Source: Metaclostridioides mangenotii (GTDB taxonomy: Bacteria; Bacillota; Clostridia; Peptostreptococcales; Peptostreptococcaceae). Taken from it: a DNA stretch of 64,000 bases. Of this stretch, positions 56,457 to 64,000 are shown one piece after another. Positions within the stretch are counted from its first letter, which is position 1. Every line of letters begins with the position of its first letter. Location: positions 62,001-126,000 of the forward strand of contig NZ_JAGGJX010000004.1 in the NCBI RefSeq assembly GCF_017873185.1, given 5' to 3'. The notes below the pieces were generated by a model. It was not told where the DNA came from. It did no database searches and worked only from the letters and a program-made list of their open reading frames with translations. The position numbers were made by a program, and so were the translations under genes.

Positions 56457-57673
56457 TTATGTCAATAAGTTTTCGTCAATTTCTTCTATAATTCTCGAAT
56501 TTATATTGTCAAAAATCGCAATAAGTGGAAGCCCTGTTTTTTCAGCTATTTTTTTGCAATCTTCGTATTCAGGTGCGAACTTTATCAGCTTACCTTTATA
56601 GTATCCCAATTTTATAGATATTAAACCATATTCAGTGTTAATTTCAGTGAATTGCCTTTCTATTGCACTTCTTTTATACTCAATGTACCTAACACCGAAA
56701 GTACTAGTCTCTTTAAGTATCATTTCTACAAATTTCTTTCTATCTTTTTTAGCACATAATATTGAAAGTTTAGTTGCAGGTCTATTCTTTTTCATAAATA
56801 TACTCTGAGTGTATACATCCAATGCCCCTTCACTTAGCAATTTATCGTATATATACGAGTATATCTCACCTGTCATATCATCTATATTAGCTATTAGTTC
56901 ATATATAGCTTCATCTTCAGAACTGTATACCTCGTTGCTAGTTACTTCTTTTTTTTTTCGGCTAAAATAACCCTAAGCATATTAGGTATCTCAAATTTTT
57001 TATGACCAATTCCATATCCTATTTTCTTAGGCTCTACTTCAAGCACATCTACAATTTCATTGCAGAGTGACTTTATTATTGCAGCTCCAGTCGGTGTAGT
57101 GCACTCTCCCTCAACTGTATTGAATTTAACTGGAATATCTTTTAGTATCTCAATAGTAGCAGGGGCTGGTACTGGCATAATTCCATGATCACATTTTACA
57201 AAACCAGATCCAACAGGCACTGGACTTGAATAAATTACATCTACCTCTAGCAAATCTATCAGAATACACACTCCTACAACATCCACAATAGAATCAACAG
57301 CTCCAACCTCATGGAAGTGAATTTTTTCTACAGTTGTACCGTGTACTTTTGCTTCAGCTTCTCCAATAGTCATAAATACCTTTTTAGCATTTTCTTTAAC
57401 TCTATCGTTTAATTCGCTATCATCTATTATTTCAAATATATCTTTAACATGCCTATGGCAATGACCTTCTTTTGAAATAACTTCTACAATAGTTCCCACT
57501 ACTCCACTTTCATTTTTTGAATCCACTTTTATTTCAAATTCATCACTCATTCCGAGTTTACCTAACTCCTGTAAAAATACATCTTTTGAAGCTCCTAAAT
57601 CCAGCAAACTTGAGATTGTCATATCTCCAGATATTCCATTTACTATATCAAAATAAATAACTCTACTACTCAT
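56457..57673 (-). CDS. larC: nickel-pincer cofactor biosynthesis protein LarC, expressed through a -1 frameshift
   Basis: Inserts nickel (CTP-dependent cyclometallase) into the pincer cofactor of lactate racemase-type enzymes. The zero frame, 57673-56942, encodes 243 residues (YFDIVNGISGDM, HCHRHVKDI, KIHFHEVGAVDSIVDVVG, PVPAPATIEIL) and ends at TAA. A -1 shift on A-AAA-AAG at 56954-56948 continues as EVTSNEVYSSEDEAIYELIA, NIDDMTGE and on to 56457, giving about 405 residues, the normal full LarC length. The His-rich N-terminal part binds nickel. In Lactobacillus plantarum larC1/larC2 are likewise joined by frameshifting. It follows larB by 24 bp. Confidence 0.9.
56948..56959 (-). promoter_or_regulatory. 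programmed -1 ribosomal frameshift site in larC
   Basis: G followed by ten A and a G. In the zero frame the heptamer A-AAA-AAG, the one used by E. coli dnaX, is in the correct phase, and the zero-frame stop follows two codons later. An AGGG lies about 16 nt upstream and might act as a stimulator. Confidence 0.82.
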
Positions 57674-57697
57674 ACCTACCTCCTATATGTCTTAATA

Positions 57698-58441
57698 TTA
57701 ATCTAATTTATTAATCATGGATGCTAGATATCCAGCTCCAAACCCATTATCTATATTGACTACAGATAATCCTGATGCACAGCTATTTAACATACCTAAA
57801 AGTGCAGATAAACCTCCTAAATTAGCTCCATACCCTACTGAAGTCGGAACAGCTATTACAGGTACATTTACAAGACCACCTACAACACTAGGTAAAGCCC
57901 CTTCCATACCCGCTACAGCCACTATTACCCTTGCCCTATCCAATAATTCCTTCTTATCCAACAAACGGTGGATACCAGCAACCCCGACGTCATATATCCT
58001 TTCCACTTTGTTTCCCATAAACTTTGCAGTGTAATAGGCTTCATCTGCTACAGGAATATCCGATGTTCCACCTGAAACTATTAAAATTTCACCTTTTCCT
58101 GTATCTTCTATATGGTGTTTTTGTATCATCAGTGTCTTTGATAATTTATCATATTGTGCTTTTGAATAAATGTTTTTTAGTTTTAAAAAAGTTTCTTCTC
58201 TACATCTTGTTCCCAGCACATTAGAATCTTTTTTGTACATTTTATCTACTATCCCTAAAATATGATCATCCGTCTTGCCTTCACAGTATATTACTTCTGG
58301 GTATCCGTTTCTGATCTCTCTGTGGTGATCTACATTGGCGTACCCTAAATCCTCATACGGCAAATTTTTTAGCTCATTTAAAGCCGAATCTATATCCAAT
58401 TTATCATTTTTTACTTCTTCTAGTAGTTTTTTTAAATCCAT
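57698..58441 (-). CDS. larB: pyridinium-3,5-biscarboxylic acid mononucleotide synthase LarB
   Basis: First step of nickel-pincer cofactor synthesis: carboxylates nicotinic acid adenine dinucleotide. 247 residues; the C-terminal half is PurE-like (ILIVSGGTSDIPVADEA, VAGMEGALPSVVGGLV, AVPTSVGYGANLGGL). It precedes larC. larE and the racemase larA are not in the window. The NaAD substrate connects it with the nad genes. Confidence 0.95.
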   Translation of the reverse strand: MDLKKLLEEVKNDKLDIDSALNELKNLPYEDLGYANVDHHREIRNGYPEVIYCEGKTDDHILGIVDKMYKKDSNVLGTRCREETFLKLKNIYSKAQYDKLSKTLMIQKHHIEDTGKGEILIVSGGTSDIPVADEAYYTAKFMGNKVERIYDVGVAGIHRLLDKKELLDRARVIVAVAGMEGALPSVVGGLVNVPVIAVPTSVGYGANLGGLSALLGMLNSCASGLSVVNIDNGFGAGYLASMINKLD

Positions 58442-58935
58442 TATTTTTGCTCACACCCTTTCTGTAGTATTATCAAAAATCTTATCTGTATTAATCCTCT
58501 AGAAACCTAAATAATTTCCAGAACTTTACTGCTTCTTTTTTAAATAATTCCTCTATTTAATAGTATACAATATTTGTATACTATATTTATGCAATAATCT
58601 AACAAATATATTTAAAATTAAAGATTAGCTGTTGCAAATTAAAGATCATCCAGAAAAACAACTAGAATACTGCGGTGAATTGAGTAACTGTTTGTAAAGT
58701 TATATAAATAGTAATATAAATACAGTTTCTTAATTAATTCGCAAATTTAGCGCAGGTTACTCTACATTGGTAAAGTAGTAAGATATTCAAAGAATATTTT
58801 TTTAAAGCTTATATACAAAAGATCGATATGTATTTAATCTAAAAGTAAAGATAAGGAGTATTCGACAAAATAACTTTATTTAGTTATAATGATCTTGAAT
58901 TTATATCCATACGAAAATAAGGGAGGATTAAAAAA
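58442..58935 (-). promoter_or_regulatory. larB upstream region with palindromic operator candidate
   Basis: 494 bp, no gene. A perfect palindrome with 11-bp arms ATAGTATACAA (58560-58570) / TTGTATACTAT (58574-58584), centre TAT, lies about 120 bp before larB, similar in style to GntR/YtrA operators. The right half, up to the capA start, is AT-rich and unassigned. Confidence 0.4.
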
Positions 58936-60018
58936 TTGTCAAAAAAAAGAATTAAACGTAGAGTTAAATATAGAATTAAACGAAAACCTTTATTATTATT
59001 AATCGCAATATTTTTTTTATTAATTGTTAGTTATAATAAAATCTCTAAAAATGCCAATGAAAAAGATGTTATTAAAGAAAAAAATCATACAAGCATTACT
59101 TTGAGCTTTGCTGGAGATGTTACAATGGGTAATTATATGGGTTCAACTGGGATTGAAACTTTTAACGGAGAGTTTGAAAGACAAAATAGAGACTACTCTT
59201 ATTTCCTTAAAAATGTTAAATCAATCTTTGAAAATGATGATATCACTATAGTTAATTTAGAAGGACCATTGACAACTTCTACTGTTGGAAATACAGAGAA
59301 ACAATTTGCTTTCAAGGGAGATCCCTCTTATGCAAAAATTTTGAAAGAAGGAAATGTAGAAGCTGTAGGTATAGCAAATAATCATTCCTTAGATTATTTC
59401 GAAAAAGGGTTAGAAGATACTAAAAATGTTTTGGATAATAATAGGATAAAATATTCTGGAATGGGTGAAAAGGCAATAATAGAATCCAAAGGTATTAAGG
59501 TCGGACTACTTGCATATAATGGATGGGAATCTAACTATAATGATAAATATTTAGAAGGGATTAAAAAAGATATAGATCAACTTAAAAAAGAAGCCGACTT
59601 AGTTACAGTTTATTTCCATTGGGGTGTAGAAAAAGAGAATTATCCAACACAGGTTCAAAAAGATTTTGCTCATTTTAGTATTGATAATGGTGCTGATTTA
59701 GTAGTGGGGAGTCATCCTCATGTACTTCAAGGTATTGAATCTTACCAAAATAAAGATGGAGAGACAAAAATGATAGCATATAGTTTGAGCAATTTTTGCT
59801 TTGGTGGAAATAAAAATCCTAGTGATAAAGATTCTATGATATATCAGCAAACATTTAATTTTGAAGATGGAAAATTAATAGACTCAGAAGAACCAAATAT
59901 TATTCCATGCTCAATATCGTCATCTAAAATCAGAAATAACTACCAACCTACTCCATTATTAGGGGCTGAAGCTAATAGAGTTATGAATAGAATTAAAGCA
60001 TATAGCAACAACCTATAA
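58936..60018 (+). CDS. CapA family (poly-gamma-glutamate synthesis protein-like)
   Basis: 360 residues from TTG 58936, 9 bp after GGGAGG. A very basic N-terminus and a membrane helix at about 16-34 anchor it. The metallophosphatase-like CapA domain has LSFAGDVTMG, VNLEGPLTT, ANNHSLDYF, VYFHWGVE and VGSHPHVLQG. No capB or capC nearby, so its actual role may be other cell-surface work. Confidence 0.88.
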   Translation: MSKKRIKRRVKYRIKRKPLLLLIAIFFLLIVSYNKISKNANEKDVIKEKNHTSITLSFAGDVTMGNYMGSTGIETFNGEFERQNRDYSYFLKNVKSIFENDDITIVNLEGPLTTSTVGNTEKQFAFKGDPSYAKILKEGNVEAVGIANNHSLDYFEKGLEDTKNVLDNNRIKYSGMGEKAIIESKGIKVGLLAYNGWESNYNDKYLEGIKKDIDQLKKEADLVTVYFHWGVEKENYPTQVQKDFAHFSIDNGADLVVGSHPHVLQGIESYQNKDGETKMIAYSLSNFCFGGNKNPSDKDSMIYQQTFNFEDGKLIDSEEPNIIPCSISSSKIRNNYQPTPLLGAEANRVMNRIKAYSNNL

Positions 60019-60103
60019 AATATTTTTTAGTGCACTAAGTTTGTGGTAATGACTTTAAAGATACTTATGGGAAAGATTTGAGTTGTTAGTATAATTCATT
60101 AAA

Positions 60104-60152
60104 TCGAAATAAAAAAGGCAGGAAACAAAAGTTTCCCACCTTTTTTTATTTC
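60104..60152. terminator. bidirectional terminator between capA and groEL
   Basis: Long stem TCGAAATAAAAAAGG..GGAAAC / GTTTCC..CCTTTTTTTATTTCGA with loop AAAA, giving T-runs in both directions. Confidence 0.8.
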
Positions 60153-60172
60153 GACTTACCTCTTGAGCTTTA

Positions 60173-61819
<1,647 letters not shown>

Positions 61820-61972
61820 TTAATATTTCTTATATTTTTCTAAACTCCACGTTGTAAATACATCTACACTAGTTTTAAATTCTTTTTAGTTTGATCTCTT
61901 TTGATGAATTGCTATATCTTTATACAAATTGAAATAGCTATTACTCAAATAATAACTATCTCTAAATTTGTA

Positions 61973-62260
61973 CTAGTCTTCTAATACAGCTAGCACATCA
62001 CTTTGTTTTAATATTGTGAACTCTTCACCTTGCAGTTTTACTTCTGTACCCGCATATTTTTGGAATATAACTTGGTCCCCAACTTTCAATTCCATAACCA
62101 CTTCTTTTCCTTCTACTATTCCACCAGGACCTACTTCTACTACTTCAGCAACTTGAGGTTGTTCTTTCGCAGCACCTGGTAATACTATTCCGCTTGCAGT
62201 TTTTTCTTCTGCTTCTACTTTCTTAATTACTACTCTGTCAGCTAATGGTTTTATCTTCAT
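61973..62260 (-). CDS. groS: 10 kDa co-chaperonin GroES
   Basis: 95 residues. KIKPLADRVVIKK, the mobile loop EKTASGIVLPGAAKEQPQ, and the C-terminal QGEEFTILKQSDVLAVLE are typical. First gene of the operon, 170 bp before groEL. Confidence 0.98.
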   Translation of the reverse strand: MKIKPLADRVVIKKVEAEEKTASGIVLPGAAKEQPQVAEVVEVGPGGIVEGKEVVMELKVGDQVIFQKYAGTEVKLQGEEFTILKQSDVLAVLED

Positions 62261-62313
62261 TTTTACTCCTCCTATACTATGTAGAAATAAATTTTATTTT
62301 ATAATCTGTCTTG

Positions 62314-62372
62314 TTATCACTCTATCCAATAGAGTGCTAATAATTATTATGATATACCAACTCTACATAATT
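62314..62372 (-). promoter_or_regulatory. groES promoter with CIRCE element (HrcA operator)
   Basis: Inverted repeat TTATCACTC (62314-62322), 9-bp spacer, GAGTGCTAA (62332-62340): CIRCE with one mismatch. On the minus strand TTGAAA, 17 bp, TATCAT lies just upstream. Heat-shock repression by HrcA is expected. Confidence 0.93.
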
Positions 62373-62394
62373 TTCAATACTTTTTTAGTAATTT

Positions 62395-63885
62395 TTATAA
62401 TATCGGTGAAAATAATCTAGCCACCGATTCTTTAACTTTTCTAGTGAATCCTCTCTTATTAAAATTCTCTAAAGTAAGTTCCTCACTACACTTTAAATCA
62501 TTAAAAAAATCATCTGTCATTCTCTCTATAACTTTTTTATCATAAATGAACGCATTTACCTCGAAGTTTAGCATGAAACTTCTAAGATCCATATTTGCAG
62601 ATCCTGTTGATGCTATTTCGTCATCAATAATAACTACTTTAGAGTGAATAAACCCTTTGTTATACAAGAATACTTTTCCACCAGCTTCTAAAATTTCTTC
62701 AAAATATGAATGTGATGCTATATTTACAATCTTATGATCTGCAATCTTTGGAAATATAATTATAACCTCGACGCCTATCAAAGCTACACTCTTTATTGCC
62801 TTTAATATACTTTCATCCGGTATGAAATAAGGAGTTTCAATATAAACTCTTTTTTTCGCCTGACAAATTGCAGTAAAATAGGCGTAGTGAATATCCTCCC
62901 AATCGCTATCAGGTCCACTTGCTACTACCTGTATCATGCTGTCTCCAACGTAATCCACAGTTGGAAAAAGCTTTTTAGTCTCTATAACTTCTTTTGTTGT
63001 GTAGTACCAGTCTATTATAAATGTCATTTGAAGCATATAAATAGAAATTCCTTCTATCCTTATATGAGTATCCCTCCAATAACCGAACTTCTCTTTTTTA
63101 CCTAAATACTCATCTCCAATATTTATGCCACCAGTGTACCCAATTATTCCGTCAATTACTACGATTTTTCTGTGATTTCGATAATTTAACTTACCACCTA
63201 TAATAGGAAACTTCGTAGGTAAAAACGCAGCAATCTCTATACCTACAGATCTCATTTCATTAAAGAACTTCCTATTAAACCAAAATCTCCAACACCCTAC
63301 ATCATCGTATATTATTCTTACTTTGACACCTTGCTTTGCCTTTTCAATAAGTTCATGTTTAATTACTCGACCAATTTCACTGTCTTTAATAATAAAGTAT
63401 TCTAAATGTATATGATCTTTTGCATTTCTTATGTCTTTTATTAAATGTTCAAACTTTTCATTTCCATCTATAAATACATCTACTTTATTATTCTTCGTAA
63501 ATGGAAACATACCTGTTTTTAAGAGTAAACTTATTACTCTTTTTATCGAGCTTCCATCCTCTTCCTCTGAAAGCAGCTTATTTTGCTTTATTGATTCTAT
63601 TTCTAATTCAACAACCTCTTTGATTTTTTCTAAGGTATTAAAAAGTCTTTTTTCCTTTATAGTGTTAGCTAGCTTCTGGGTTTTAAATAATTTGATCTTT
63701 CTAATATTTCTCCCAGAAACAGCGTATACTACTAACCCTATTCCAGGAAATAATATAAACATCAGAAGCCAAGACATAGTTTTAGCAGGGTCTCTATTTT
63801 CAAGCAATATTATTACCGAAATAATTGCTCCCACTAAGTACGAGATGGCTAAATAAATTAGAAATAACATTAATCCTAATCCCAT
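62395..63885 (-). CDS. cls: cardiolipin synthase
   Basis: 496 residues. Two N-terminal membrane helices, then two phospholipase-D HKD motifs, HRKIVVIDGIIGYTGG and HSKVVIIDDEIASTGSANMD, the bacterial ClsA-type layout. Joins two phosphatidylglycerols into cardiolipin. AAGGAGT precedes ATG. Confidence 0.96.
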   Translation of the reverse strand: MGLGLMLFLIYLAISYLVGAIISVIILLENRDPAKTMSWLLMFILFPGIGLVVYAVSGRNIRKIKLFKTQKLANTIKEKRLFNTLEKIKEVVELEIESIKQNKLLSEEEDGSSIKRVISLLLKTGMFPFTKNNKVDVFIDGNEKFEHLIKDIRNAKDHIHLEYFIIKDSEIGRVIKHELIEKAKQGVKVRIIYDDVGCWRFWFNRKFFNEMRSVGIEIAAFLPTKFPIIGGKLNYRNHRKIVVIDGIIGYTGGINIGDEYLGKKEKFGYWRDTHIRIEGISIYMLQMTFIIDWYYTTKEVIETKKLFPTVDYVGDSMIQVVASGPDSDWEDIHYAYFTAICQAKKRVYIETPYFIPDESILKAIKSVALIGVEVIIIFPKIADHKIVNIASHSYFEEILEAGGKVFLYNKGFIHSKVVIIDDEIASTGSANMDLRSFMLNFEVNAFIYDKKVIERMTDDFFNDLKCSEELTLENFNKRGFTRKVKESVARLFSPIL

Positions 63886-63907
63886 AAATATTACTCCTTA
63901 GTTTTGT

Positions 63908-64000
63908 TTATTTGCCAATACCAAGCTCTCTTGCATAATAGAATAAATATTGTTGTGCAAATCCCGCTAAAGAACCAAATTTATCCATAGAGTATGCTCT
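63908..64000 (-). CDS. DNA-3-methyladenine/8-oxoguanine DNA glycosylase (C-terminal end only)
   Basis: The last 30 codons before a TAA at 63908-63910, open to the window's right edge. The residues AYSMDKFGSLAGFAQQYLFY YARELGI resemble the C-terminal helix region of HhH-GPD glycosylases (AlkA/OGG type). Too short to tell which. Confidence 0.65.
   Translation of the reverse strand, partial: RAYSMDKFGSLAGFAQQYLFYYARELGIGK

Noticed and set aside
56457-56876. Independent gene of 139 codons downstream of larC
   Set aside because: Its conserved sequence continues upstream of its first ATG in the -1 frame to the A-run, so it is the second half of LarC.
58629-58696. Short coding-like stretch LLQIKDHPEKQLEYCGEL
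   Set aside because: Only 22 codons between stops, no start and no recognised homologue.

Overview
The window comes from a low-GC, Gram-positive anaerobe of class Clostridia. AT-rich codon use, strong AGGAGG ribosome sites, frequent TTG/GTG starts, SigV/RsiV-like regulation and the repertoire of Firmicute riboswitches support this; gene content and order look Peptostreptococcaceae-like, but I cannot name a species. No rRNA, tRNA, CRISPR array or intact transposase gene was seen. This is chromosomal core and near-core DNA with small accessory islands.

Layout. 1-10.7 kb: the purine operon purE-C-F-M-N-H-D-L on the minus strand, with purL running off the left edge. 10.9-14.0 kb: a two-domain glycosyltransferase and UDP-GlcNAc 2-epimerase, closed by a perfect 22-bp hairpin. 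14.1-17.7 kb: a Cys/His-rich membrane protein and an ABC-2 exporter with a TetR regulator and two matching palindromic operators. 17.8-19.3 kb: a fluoride riboswitch with a CLC-F type channel. 19.3-24.5 kb: an EamA transporter, then a DUF3100 membrane protein, a small membrane partner, an M20 amidohydrolase and a convergent multi-domain regulator. 24.7-26.3 kb: a ZTP riboswitch with FolT, and a guanidine-I riboswitch with paired SMR exporters. 26.6-30.1 kb: nadB-nadC-nadA. 30.2-35.5 kb: a TPP riboswitch and thiC-thiS-thiF-thiG-thiH-thiE. 35.5-39.5 kb: mscL, a PHP histidinol-phosphatase, pdxS, a DedA protein and a RidA protein. 39.6-45.7 kb: a possible ncRNA, an ECF sigma/RsiV-type anti-sigma pair, a secreted CAP protein, an alpha/beta hydrolase, a three-rhodanese lipoprotein and a pentapeptide protein. 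45.8-54.5 kb: the most accessory stretch, with a decayed abgB fragment, GNAT, free-Met-sulfoxide reductase, a methyltransferase, pstS-pstC without pstA/pstB, a PTS IIC protein and a CCG-domain protein, with four copies of a conserved hairpin repeat. 54.5-58.4 kb: guaA under an atypical guanine-class riboswitch, then larB-larC with a -1 frameshift site inside larC. 58.9-64 kb: a CapA protein, groES-groEL under a CIRCE element, cardiolipin synthase and the tail of a DNA glycosylase.

The genes form short cofactor and nucleotide modules (purine, NAD, thiamin, PLP, folate uptake, nickel-pincer cofactor), and much of their control is RNA-based: five riboswitches are recognisable (fluoride, ZTP, guanidine-I, TPP, guanine-class). 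The items most worth checking are the larC frameshift, the changed ligand-pocket junction of the guaA riboswitch, the DUF3100/M20/regulator cluster, the dispersed terminator-like repeat and two unassigned structured RNA candidates.
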